From Actinomycetes bacterium (GTDB lineage Bacteria; Actinomycetota; Acidimicrobiia; Acidimicrobiales; JAJYPT01): a stretch of 9,501 nucleotides of DNA. Positions within the stretch are counted from its first letter, which is position 1; each line of letters begins with the position of its first letter. Below the pieces are notes generated by a model. The model did no database searches, was not told where the DNA came from, and saw nothing but the letters and a program-made list of their open reading frames with translations. A program made the position numbers and the translations under genes. The stretch spans positions 1 through 9,501 of the forward strand of contig JAJYPT010000059.1 of NCBI GenBank assembly GCA_021795135.1, written 5' to 3'. Below are positions 1 to 6,306 of the stretch, piece after piece.

Positions 1-42
1 AGAAAAAAAAATATATTCCAAATCCAATTCCACCATAACAAA

Positions 43-58
43 AGTTTTACGTAAAACT
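43..58. repeat. 16-bp perfect palindrome
   Basis: AGTTTTACGTAAAACT reads identically on both strands. It lies outside any gene, between the glcF terminator and the left window edge. It could be an operator for a gene to the left, or part of a further hairpin: 8-bp arms at 40-47 and 59-66 are also complementary. The palindrome is seen directly; any function is unknown. Confidence 0.4.
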
Positions 59-68
59 AAACTTTTCT

Positions 69-118
69 AATCAAACAAAAAAGCTCAAGTAGGCTTACTT
101 GAGCTTTTTTGTTTGATT
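69..118 (-). terminator. Hairpin terminator after glcF, possibly bidirectional
   Basis: Arms 69-91 and 96-118 form a perfect 23-bp stem around a 4-base loop. The core (GCTCAAGTA and its complement) is flanked by an A6 tract on one side and a T6 tract on the other, so it has the form of an intrinsic terminator on both strands. It begins 8 bases past the glcF stop codon on the minus strand. It very likely ends the glcDEF transcript and may also stop transcripts entering from the left. Confidence 0.85.
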
Positions 119-126
119 GAATAATT

Positions 127-1398
127 TTAAACTAATGGCTTGTTTAGTATAGAAGCTTGAAGTAGCTCTATCCAATGGATAACTTTTACTTCTTTATCTA
201 AATAACGCTGCAATTGTAAAGTACAGCCAGGATTAGCACTAGCAACTATTTGAGGATTAGCTTCTTTGATAATTACTGCTTTGCGTCTTCCTAACTCAGC
301 TCCTGTTTCAGGCTCTACCAAATTATAAATTCCAGCTGAGCCACAACAAATATTTGGTTCTTGTAAATCTATAAGTTCTATACCAGGAATTTGTAGAATC
401 ATCTTTCTTGGCTGAGACGATATCTGTTGGGCATGCAAGAGATGGCAAGGATCTTGATAGGCAACTTTGAGATCTATCCTGTTTCGTTTTGCCCTAGGGG
501 TTATCCTTGATAAAAATTCAGATATATCTTCAACTTTTTCTGAAAACTCTAAGGCTCGTTGAGCATAAATTGGGTCATCGGCTAAAAGTCGCCCATAGTC
601 TTTCATTGAAGAACCACACCCAGCAGCATTTACTACTATTGCATCAACATTTTCTTTTTCAAAAGCCTCAATGGTCAATTTAGCTTTTTCTATAGCAGAA
701 TCAGCTTCTCCTGAATGAAACTCCAAAGCTCCACAACAATTTTGTTGGGTTGGAGAAACTACTTCTATACCTTCTGCTGTCAAGACATCTATAGTTGCTT
801 GATTGACTTGTGAAAAATATACCCTTTGAACACAACCTGACAAAATCCCAACTCGTAGTCGCTTATCTCCTTTAGCAGAAGCTGATTTAGTAGCAGGTCT
901 GAGTACTTGAGCTAGCTTTTTATCGGGCATAACGCTAGTAAGGGCTTTGAGACGAGGATCAAAAGAAGCCAACTTATTAGCCCCAATCTTATTAGCAACG
1001 ATACCCATCACTGCAGCTACACGTACTCTTTTAGGATAAGGAAAAATTGAAAATAAAAATTTACGAAAAGCCCTATCAAAAGGTGGTCTTTGATAGTTAT
1101 CTTCCAAGCTAGCTCTTGTGTGTTCTATAAGTTCATCATAACGAACTCCAGAAGGACAAGCACTAACACAAGACATACAACCCAAACAAGCATCAATGTG
1201 TTGTTTGAAAATAGAATCCATTGGGATTATTCCTTCATGGTTCTGTTTCATGAGATGAATTCTTCCACGAGGAGAATCAGCTTCTTGGCCCCAAAGTTGA
1301 TATGTTGGACAAGCTGGAAGACAAAACCCACAATGAACACAATCTTGTAGTCGTTGTGAAAAAGTAGGCCAACTTTTAGTTATTGGATTATCTATCAT
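127..1398 (-). CDS. glcF: Glycolate oxidase iron-sulfur subunit GlcF
   Basis: This is the electron-transfer subunit of membrane-associated glycolate dehydrogenase (GlcDEF), which takes electrons from glycolate oxidation toward the quinone pool. Two ferredoxin-type [4Fe-4S] motifs lie near the N-terminus: Cys20-23-26-30 (CVHCGFCLPACP) and Cys71-74-77-81 (CLGCMSCVSACP). Two cysteine-rich CCG domains follow, with CCG triplets near residues 221 and 351. This is the family architecture and the length (423 aa) is normal. I chose the ATG at 1398, which overlaps the glcE stop (TAATG) and has GGAGG nine bases upstream. The in-frame ATG at 1407 abuts that GGAGG directly and is a worse start. Last gene of glcD-glcE-glcF, followed by a strong hairpin. 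The related heterodisulfide reductase/LutA-type proteins are excluded by the glcD and glcE neighbours. Confidence 0.95.
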   Translation of the reverse strand: MIDNPITKSWPTFSQRLQDCVHCGFCLPACPTYQLWGQEADSPRGRIHLMKQNHEGIIPMDSIFKQHIDACLGCMSCVSACPSGVRYDELIEHTRASLEDNYQRPPFDRAFRKFLFSIFPYPKRVRVAAVMGIVANKIGANKLASFDPRLKALTSVMPDKKLAQVLRPATKSASAKGDKRLRVGILSGCVQRVYFSQVNQATIDVLTAEGIEVVSPTQQNCCGALEFHSGEADSAIEKAKLTIEAFEKENVDAIVVNAAGCGSSMKDYGRLLADDPIYAQRALEFSEKVEDISEFLSRITPRAKRNRIDLKVAYQDPCHLLHAQQISSQPRKMILQIPGIELIDLQEPNICCGSAGIYNLVEPETGAELGRRKAVIIKEANPQIVASANPGCTLQLQRYLDKEVKVIHWIELLQASILNKPLV

Positions 1399-2612
1399 TA
1401 CCACCATCCTCCAAATCCACCAGGAGTCAAAATTGTCTTTGGATCAAATTCTTCTTTAATTCTTTGCATTACCTTAAAGCCTCCCGGAGGATTCCCCCAA
1501 TAAGAAACTAGTTCTTGTAGACCATTTTGTCCTTGCTCTACAATCATAGTTCCTCCAAGACCTTGTAAATAATCTCTCCATTTTTTAACTAATTCACCAT
1601 GGCTATGTAAATCTCCGCTTGATAATTTAGCTAAAACTATCCCAGAGCCTCCATGACTTACAACTTGGTAATCAATTGCAATTTTGTTAGCCAAATTATC
1701 TAATTCCTCCACAGCTTTTGCTAATTGAGAAGGAAGTATTGATGCTTTGAGGATGCTTTGTTCTTCAGTGGCAATTCTTATTTGAGAAAATTTATCAAAA
1801 ACAGCTTGAGCTTGTGAGATCTCAACGTTTTGAATTTCTATATTAGAATTCGATGCCATTTGTGCAATTGCATTAGCCCTTTGGGAAGTACCTATACTAC
1901 TTCCTTCTAAAACAATCCAAATATGGTCAAACCCTATTTCTATAGCTGTTGGATCAAATGGGGAAGCTATAAGGCTAAGGGCAAAATTTTGGGCTTGTTC
2001 CCATGAAAGTTTAGCCTTGAGAATCCTTTTGGATTCAGCAAGAGGATGCAGTCTCAAAGTAACATCTACAATAAAGGCTAAAGTACCCCAAGATCCACAA
2101 AAAATTTTAGATAGATCATAACCAGCAACATTTTTAATTACATTTCCACCGCATCTAATAACTCGCCCATCTCCCAAAACAGCAGTCATTCCAATTACTA
2201 GATCTTTTATTGAACCAAATTTTACTCTACTTGGACCTGCATGTCCTGCTGCAACCACTCCCCCAAGTGTTGCCCCCCTATCCCACATAGGAGGATCTAT
2301 TGCCAACCATTGACCAAATTGATAAAGAGATTTTTGAATCTGGGCTATTGAAACACCACTTTGGATAGTTGCGGTCATATCAGAAGGATTATGAGATATT
2401 AGCTTATCCAAGCTAGAACTAGAAAGGGTTATATCTGTTTTGGTCACATAGGGCTGATAACGAGTTTTTGTGGCATTTCCTTGGATAGATAAAGTTTTAT
2501 TTCCCCTATTTGCAAAAGCAATAACCTCAACAACTTCATCTAGATTTTGAGGGGAAACTCTATTTTGGTTAGAATCTAATTCAGATCCTATCCCAGACTC
2601 AGATATAGTCAT
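1398..2612 (-). CDS. glcE: Glycolate oxidase FAD-binding subunit GlcE
   Basis: This is the second flavin-type subunit of glycolate dehydrogenase, required with GlcD and GlcF for activity. An FAD_binding_4 (PCMH-type) fold spans roughly residues 20-195, with the GlcE signatures RGATLGGVVAA (112-122) and GGNVIKNVAGYDL (155-167). The C-terminus (MQRIKEEFDPKTILTPGGF) is the usual end of this flavoprotein family. At 404 aa it is somewhat longer than E. coli GlcE (about 350 aa), partly from a longer N-terminus and a middle segment I cannot assign. The ATG at 2612 has AGGAG four bases upstream, and that ribosome site overlaps the TAG stop of glcD, so translation is probably coupled to glcD. The stop codon overlaps the glcF start. 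Confidence 0.93.
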   Translation of the reverse strand: MTISESGIGSELDSNQNRVSPQNLDEVVEVIAFANRGNKTLSIQGNATKTRYQPYVTKTDITLSSSSLDKLISHNPSDMTATIQSGVSIAQIQKSLYQFGQWLAIDPPMWDRGATLGGVVAAGHAGPSRVKFGSIKDLVIGMTAVLGDGRVIRCGGNVIKNVAGYDLSKIFCGSWGTLAFIVDVTLRLHPLAESKRILKAKLSWEQAQNFALSLIASPFDPTAIEIGFDHIWIVLEGSSIGTSQRANAIAQMASNSNIEIQNVEISQAQAVFDKFSQIRIATEEQSILKASILPSQLAKAVEELDNLANKIAIDYQVVSHGGSGIVLAKLSSGDLHSHGELVKKWRDYLQGLGGTMIVEQGQNGLQELVSYWGNPPGGFKVMQRIKEEFDPKTILTPGGFGGWW

Positions 2613-2619
2613 TTAGCTC

Positions 2620-4074
2620 CTAAAATCGTTCAGCTATTCCAGCTTTTTCTAATGGATGAGCTTTATATGGGCCAGGAGACTCCCCACAAAGACGAGGTGT
2701 TGGGAAAATCTTGTCAGGATTGCAAATTCCTTGAGGATCAAAAGCAGATTTAAAAGAAAGCATAATTTCGATATCTTGTTCTGAAAACATCTTAGGCATA
2801 GAACAAGCTTTATCTACCCCAACTCCATGTTCTCCAGTTATAGATCCTCCAGCTTCTACACATAAAGCAACAATATCGCTGGCAAGTTTTTCAGCCTTTT
2901 GAGCTTCAAATTCAATAGATGGATTATAAAGAACCAAAGGATGCAAATTGCCATCTCCTGCATGAAATACATTCGCTACTCGTATTCCTGATTCAAGCGA
3001 CATTTTGGCAATCTTGGCTAAAACAGAACCTAAAGCAGTACGAGGAATGACCCCATCTTGGACATAATAAGAAGGAGATATTCTTCCAACAGCAGCAAAA
3101 GCTGATTTGCGCCCAGCCCAAATAGCTGCTCTTTGGGCACTGGTTTCAGCTACTTTTATATTAGTAGCTAAAGCTTGTTTGCAAATATTTTTTACCTGTT
3201 CAAAAGTAAATTTAGTTTCAGCATCGGGACCATCTACTTCAACTATCAATACTGCCCCAGCATCTAGAGAAAATCCCGAATGAGTAGCAGCTTCACAGGC
3301 TTGAATTGCTAAACTGTCCAACATTTCCACAGCCGCTGGAATGATACCTGCTCCAATTATTCCTGTTACTGCTTCACCTGCTTGTTCAGGAGATTCAAAG
3401 TCTGCTACCAAAGTAGCTACAGATTCGGGAATACGAGTTAGTTTGACTACTATCTTAGTTACTATACCTAAAGTTCCCTCAGAACCAATTATTGCCCCAC
3501 GTAGATCATAGCCAGGAAAGTCTAAAGTACTACTTCCAATTTGTTCAATGGACCCGTCAGGAAATACTACTTCTAAGCCAAGTACATGATGAGTAGTAAA
3601 GCCATATTTTAGACAATGAGCGCCGCCAGAATTTTCTGCAACATTTCCCCCAATGGTACAAACTATTTGGCTAGAAGGATCAGGCGCGTAATAAAGATTA
3701 TATTTAGAAACTGCTTTTGATATTTCTATATTGGTAACCCCGGGCTCTACCACCATACGTTGGTTTATTGGATCTATTTCTAAAATTTTTCTCATCTTAG
3801 AAAGAACAATCAATACCCCATCAGGACTTGGAAGAGCACCTCCTGAGAGTCCAGTTCCTGCTCCTCTTGCAACAAAAGGGATTCCAAAATCTGAACATGC
3901 TTTTACTACTTGAGATACTTGAGATGTTTCAAGAGGAAATACAACAAGACCAGGAATTTGATGATAACCTGTTAGACCATCGCTTTCATAGACACTAAGT
4001 TCAGCTGGAGACGAAAGAACTAAATCTGAACCTAGTAGTGAAATTATATGATTATAAAAATCTAAAGGTATCAT
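2620..4074 (-). CDS. glcD: Glycolate oxidase catalytic FAD subunit GlcD
   Basis: This is the flavin-dependent catalytic subunit that oxidises glycolate (and often D-lactate) to glyoxylate at the inner face of the membrane. The FAD_binding_4 domain carries FVARGAGTGLSGGA (about 67-80) and APDPSSQIVCTIGGNVAENSGG (about 127-150). The FAD-oxidase C domain carries NVFHAGDGNLHPL (about 362-374) and GSITGEHGVG (about 407-416). The C-terminal residues ERF match E. coli GlcD. I prefer the ATG at 4074 (484 aa), with a weak AAGTAG six bases upstream; a TTG at 4080 would add two residues but abuts that site. An in-frame TAG lies directly before the TTG. First gene of the minus-strand operon, divergent from the regulator at 4486. 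It is about 20 residues shorter at the N-terminus than E. coli GlcD, with all domains complete. Confidence 0.95.
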   Translation of the reverse strand: MIPLDFYNHIISLLGSDLVLSSPAELSVYESDGLTGYHQIPGLVVFPLETSQVSQVVKACSDFGIPFVARGAGTGLSGGALPSPDGVLIVLSKMRKILEIDPINQRMVVEPGVTNIEISKAVSKYNLYYAPDPSSQIVCTIGGNVAENSGGAHCLKYGFTTHHVLGLEVVFPDGSIEQIGSSTLDFPGYDLRGAIIGSEGTLGIVTKIVVKLTRIPESVATLVADFESPEQAGEAVTGIIGAGIIPAAVEMLDSLAIQACEAATHSGFSLDAGAVLIVEVDGPDAETKFTFEQVKNICKQALATNIKVAETSAQRAAIWAGRKSAFAAVGRISPSYYVQDGVIPRTALGSVLAKIAKMSLESGIRVANVFHAGDGNLHPLVLYNPSIEFEAQKAEKLASDIVALCVEAGGSITGEHGVGVDKACSMPKMFSEQDIEIMLSFKSAFDPQGICNPDKIFPTPRLCGESPGPYKAHPLEKAGIAERF

Positions 4075-4080
4075 AGGCAA

Positions 4081-4140
4081 CTACTTATAGATAGATTGAC
4101 TAAGAGTAACGATAACTCTATGTTCTAACTCTACCAACAT
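4081..4140 (-). other. Possible 19-codon leader ORF upstream of glcD
   Basis: On the minus strand an ATG at 4140, preceded by GGTGGGGGCT, opens a 19-codon frame (MLVELEHRVIV...) ending in TAG at 4081-4083. It stops six bases before the preferred glcD ATG and is in the same frame. The G-rich stretch could serve as a ribosome site. It might be a translated leader that loads ribosomes onto glcD, a remnant of a longer GlcD N-terminus, or chance. I have no homology evidence. Confidence 0.25.
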
Positions 4141-4156
4141 AGCCCCCACCAACTTG

Positions 4157-4177
4157 TTATGAGTCACCCTTAGTCAT
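4157..4177 (-). other. Possible 6-codon leader ORF with G5 ribosome site
   Basis: On the minus strand, GGGGGCA precedes an ATG at 4177 that opens a six-codon frame (MTKGDS) ending in TAA. It sits just upstream of the 19-codon frame at 4081-4140, which has nearly the same start context (GGGGGCTATG against GGGGGCAATG). The repeated context is the only reason to list it; an ORF this short is expected often by chance. Confidence 0.15.
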
Positions 4178-4184
4178 TGCCCCC

Positions 4185-4224
4185 AAAATTATAGAGTTTA
4201 ATTAAAAATTATAGAGTTTAATTA
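4185..4224 (-). repeat. Perfect 20-bp tandem repeat carrying two -10 boxes toward glcD
   Basis: Two exact copies of a 20-bp unit lie head to tail at 4185-4204 and 4205-4224. Read on the minus strand, toward glcD, the unit is TAATTAAACTCTATAATTTT, so each copy has a perfect TATAAT (4188-4193 and 4208-4213). I see no good -35 element at 16-18 bases from either. The dyad region at 4229-4266 lies where the -35 of the outer copy would be, which would suit activation or repression by a bound regulator. Transcripts starting here would have a leader of roughly 100 bases. Confidence 0.6.
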
Positions 4225-4228
4225 AAAG

Positions 4229-4266
4229 TTTCCGCTATACGAATAAATATTTTTGTATAGAGGAAA
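4229..4266. promoter_or_regulatory. Imperfect dyad, candidate IclR-family operator region
   Basis: TTTCCGCTATAC (4229-4240) and GTATAGAGGAAA (4255-4266) are complementary at 11 of 12 positions, with 14 bases between. The left part, TTTCCGCTATACGAAT (4229-4244), contains TTC and GAA half-sites. Its reverse complement shares TTCGTATA...GAA with a site at 5417-5430 before hyi. IclR-family regulators bind short inverted repeats of this general TTCC/GGAA form. Binding by the adjacent regulator is inferred. Confidence 0.4.
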
Positions 4267-4401
4267 TTGTAGTAGCTTGGAAAATAAAGATCAAGCATTG
4301 AAATTCTAAAACTTCCAAAAAAGTCTACATTTATAATAGCCCTTAAAAAAGACTATTTTTTATCAACCTAAGTTGTAAAAGATAAAATAAGCAGTTTTAC
4401 T

Positions 4402-4420
4402 ATTTCGCAAAATACGAAAT
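4402..4420. promoter_or_regulatory. Dyad ATTTCG-N7-CGAAAT, candidate autoregulatory operator
   Basis: ATTTCGCAAAATACGAAAT has perfect 6-bp arms around seven bases, about 20 bases upstream of the putative -35 of the regulator gene. It shares ATACGAA with the dyad at 4229-4244. Size and symmetry suit a dimeric IclR-family protein, and many of these proteins control their own gene. Inference from pattern only. Confidence 0.4.
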
Positions 4421-4439
4421 TACTACTTTATAAAAAGGG

Positions 4440-4467
4440 TTGACTGTATCTTTAAAGTAAAAATAAT
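4440..4467 (+). promoter_or_regulatory. Probable promoter of the IclR-family regulator gene
   Basis: TTGACT (4440-4445) and AATAAT (4462-4467) are separated by 16 bases and each match the sigma-70-type consensus at five of six positions. Start of transcription would fall near 4475, leaving only about 10 bases before the ATG at 4486. The ribosome site there (AAGG, 4479-4482) is weak and close, consistent with low-level expression of a regulator. Confidence 0.5.
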
Positions 4468-4485
4468 TATGATCGAATAAGGCTA

Positions 4486-5274
4486 ATGGAAAATTACTCA
4501 TCTGATTTGATAACTTCTCCTCCAAAAACCAAAACTAATGATAATGTCCAGTCGATTTTGCGTGCATTTGAACTTCTAGAACATTTAGCAGATGCAAATA
4601 GTGAAGTAGGCATTACCCAACTTGCTGAAAGTTCAGGTCTTCCTTTGCCAACAATTTATAGGCTAATTCAGACTTTGGTCACAGGAGGATATGTCAAACA
4701 AGGATCTTCACGTCGTTATGGATTGGGACCACGGCTGATCCGTTTGGGAGAAAAAGCTGGAATTGCATTAGGCTCTAGCATAAAACCATACCTTTTTAAA
4801 CTAGCCGAACTAACTGGAGAAACTACTAATTTAGCTCTCCTTGATGCAGACGAAGTAGTCTATGTTGCCCAAGTACCCTCTCGTCACTCAATGCGAATGT
4901 TTACAGAAGTAGGAGGAAGAGTTCATCCCCATTGCACTGGAGTTGGCAAAGCCCTTTTAGCTCAACTCTCACAAGAAGAAGTTATCAGCATTTTATCTAG
5001 AACAGGTATGAAGGCTTATACTCCTACTACCATCACAGATCCAAAAATTTTACTAAAACAACTAGAACAAATACGCCATCAAGGATATGCACTAGATGAA
5101 GGAGAACAAGAAATAGGCGTAAATTGTATTGCTGCTCCAATACCTTGGAACTTAGCAAAAGCTGCCATTTCTATATCTGGTCCTATTTCTAGGCTTACTC
5201 CTGAAACTCGGCAAGAAATTATTCCTCTTTTGAAAGCAACGGTCCAAGAAATAAGTTCTTCTTATAGTAATTAG
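4486..5274 (+). CDS. IclR-family regulator, AllR-like, probable glyoxylate sensor
   Basis: This is a one-component transcription regulator of 262 aa, the normal family length. A winged helix-turn-helix occupies about residues 21-82, with ITQLAESSGLPLPTIYRLI as the DNA-reading part. The IclR effector domain fills about 85-258. The segment AISISGPISRLT (227-238) is nearly identical to the equivalent segment of E. coli AllR, the glyoxylate-responsive repressor of gcl-hyi-glxR, as I remember that protein. The gene lies between a divergent glcDEF operon and a downstream hyi-glxR-gcl operon, as expected of a local regulator of both arms. Glyoxylate is the most likely ligand, by family and context. 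Whether it represses or activates each side cannot be read from the sequence. Dyads that could be its sites lie at 4229-4266, 4402-4420 and 5417-5451. The TAG stop lies inside the left arm of the terminator hairpin. Confidence 0.9.
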   Translation: MENYSSDLITSPPKTKTNDNVQSILRAFELLEHLADANSEVGITQLAESSGLPLPTIYRLIQTLVTGGYVKQGSSRRYGLGPRLIRLGEKAGIALGSSIKPYLFKLAELTGETTNLALLDADEVVYVAQVPSRHSMRMFTEVGGRVHPHCTGVGKALLAQLSQEEVISILSRTGMKAYTPTTITDPKILLKQLEQIRHQGYALDEGEQEIGVNCIAAPIPWNLAKAAISISGPISRLTPETRQEIIPLLKATVQEISSSYSN

Positions 5275-5324
5275 AAAAATACCAATTTAGAAAAATTTTT
5301 CAGAATTGGTATTTTTCTAATTAC
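5267..5324 (+). terminator. 21-bp hairpin terminator of the regulator gene
   Basis: Arms 5267-5287 and 5304-5324 are perfectly complementary over 21 bp, with a 16-base loop. The core TACCAATT/AATTGGTA is flanked by A5 and T5 tracts, the same design as the hairpin after glcF. The left arm includes the regulator's stop codon. A second copy of TACCAATTTAGA follows at 5322-5333, so AATTGGTA can pair upstream (5280-5287) or downstream (5322-5329). Probably ends the regulator transcript and separates it from hyi. Confidence 0.75.
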
Positions 5325-5386
5325 CAATTTAGAGATAGTTTTTAAATTTTTTATAAATCTTTCCAAAAAGTTTTCAAATATGATTC

Positions 5387-5426
5387 TTGACAGCAAAGGT
5401 AGTATTTTCTAAACTTTTCGTATAAT
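5387..5426 (+). promoter_or_regulatory. Promoter region of the hyi-glxR-gcl operon
   Basis: A perfect TTGACA lies at 5387-5392 and a perfect TATAAT at 5421-5426, but 28 bases separate them, too many for one ordinary promoter. TTGACA pairs at 17 bases with TAAACT (5410-5415, four of six matches). TATAAT may act with a poor -35 under activator control. Either way transcription would start a few tens of bases before the hyi ATG at 5457. Candidate regulator sites overlap the TATAAT and the region just after it. Confidence 0.5.
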
Positions 5427-5430
5427 AGAA
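5417..5430. promoter_or_regulatory. Candidate regulator site overlapping the hyi -10 box
   Basis: TTCGTATAATAGAA has TTC and GAA ends and matches the reverse complement of the site at 4230-4243 (TTCGTATAGCGGAA) at 11 of 14 positions. It contains the TATAAT of the hyi promoter, so a protein bound here would compete with RNA polymerase. The similarity is partly due to the -10 sequence itself, which limits confidence. Confidence 0.3.
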
Positions 5431-5436
5431 TTTATA

Positions 5437-5451
5437 TTCCGCATACTGGAA
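5437..5451. promoter_or_regulatory. Dyad TTCC-N7-GGAA before hyi, candidate operator
   Basis: TTCCGCATACTGGAA has 4-bp perfect arms around seven bases and lies directly before hyi. The right half overlaps the presumed ribosome site GGAAGG (5448-5453), which is only three bases from the ATG. If transcription starts after the TATAAT at 5421-5426, the dyad covers about +5 to +19, a common repressor position. It shares the TTCCGC start with the site at 4230-4235. Confidence 0.4.
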
Positions 5452-5456
5452 GGTTT

Positions 5457-6284
5457 ATGAATATCAAATTTGAACCCGATGTCAACTTATCCATTATCTT
5501 TACTGAATTAGAACTTCTAGAACGTTTTGAAGCAGTATCACAGGTAGGCTTTGGAGCTGTTGAATTATGGTGGCCTTTTGATTTTGCATCTCCTAGCGAT
5601 AAAAGTATCAATGAGTTGACTCGCGCCATTACGGATCAAGGACTCAAATTAGTAGGCATGAATTTCGACGCTGGAAATATGGCCCAAGGAGATCGTGGAC
5701 TAGTATCTATTCCAGGCCAACAAGATCGCTTTAAAACAAGCGTGGATGCAGCAATAGAGTTTGCAAAAGGCCTAGGTTGCAAAGCCTTCAATGCACTCTA
5801 TGGTAATCGGATTGAAGGTGTAGATCCAAAACAGCAAGATGAACTAGCAATCGAAAACCTTCTCTATGCCACAAATGCAGTAAAACAAATTCAAGGCGTA
5901 GTTCTTATAGAGACTCAAAATAATTTTGATAGCCCTTCTTATCCTTTACTCAAAGCTCAAGATGCTATTTCAGTCATAGATAAAGTTCGAAGCAATGGAT
6001 ATGGCAATATAGCTTTTCTTGCAGATCTATACCATCTACATCGTATGGGTGAGGATTTAGTATCTACCATAGAAAAATATTCTTCCTACATTGAACATAT
6101 TCAAGTTGCAGATGACCCAGGACGACATCAACCTGGAACTGGAACGATTGATTTTGATGCTGCTTTTGATGCATTAGAGGCCAACGGCTACAAAAAATAC
6201 ATGGGCTTAGAATATAAACCTCAAGGCCAGTCAAAAGACAGTTTTGACTGGATTCCTTTAGATAAACGTAAATCGACTTCCTAG
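5457..6284 (+). CDS. hyi: Hydroxypyruvate isomerase
   Basis: Interconverts hydroxypyruvate and tartronate semialdehyde in the cytoplasm, linking hydroxypyruvate to the glycerate pathway. It belongs to the xylose-isomerase-like TIM-barrel family; 275 aa against 258 for E. coli Hyi. The metal-site residues expected for the family are present: Glu152 (LIETQN), Asp190 and His193 (ADLYHLH), Gln216 (IQVADD) and Glu252 (GLEYKP). VELWWPF, NALYGNRIEGVDP, PGTGTIDF and the FDWIPL end recall actinobacterial Hyi sequences. First gene of the plus-strand operon; glxR follows after 22 bases. The start is the ATG at 5457 with GGAAGG close upstream, overlapped by a candidate operator. Other sugar isomerases of the fold are possible in principle, but the glxR-gcl context makes Hyi very likely. 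Confidence 0.92.
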   Translation: MNIKFEPDVNLSIIFTELELLERFEAVSQVGFGAVELWWPFDFASPSDKSINELTRAITDQGLKLVGMNFDAGNMAQGDRGLVSIPGQQDRFKTSVDAAIEFAKGLGCKAFNALYGNRIEGVDPKQQDELAIENLLYATNAVKQIQGVVLIETQNNFDSPSYPLLKAQDAISVIDKVRSNGYGNIAFLADLYHLHRMGEDLVSTIEKYSSYIEHIQVADDPGRHQPGTGTIDFDAAFDALEANGYKKYMGLEYKPQGQSKDSFDWIPLDKRKSTS

Positions 6285-6306
6285 TCTCATAGATAGAGGA
6301 GAAAAT

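Noticed and set aside
1090..1350. 86-codon plus-strand frame
   Set aside because: Antisense to the two iron-sulfur motifs of glcF, with no ribosome site or recognisable protein; a shadow.
3731..3913. 60-codon plus-strand frame
   Set aside because: Antisense to the FAD-binding region of glcD; a shadow of constrained coding sequence.
4358..4380. Small hairpin (CAAC-CTAA-GTTG with A/T extension)
   Set aside because: The stem has a bulge, few G-C pairs and no T tract on either strand; no gene ends nearby.
5432..5629. 65-codon minus-strand frame
   Set aside because: Antisense to the start of hyi and to its control region; no ribosome site or domain.
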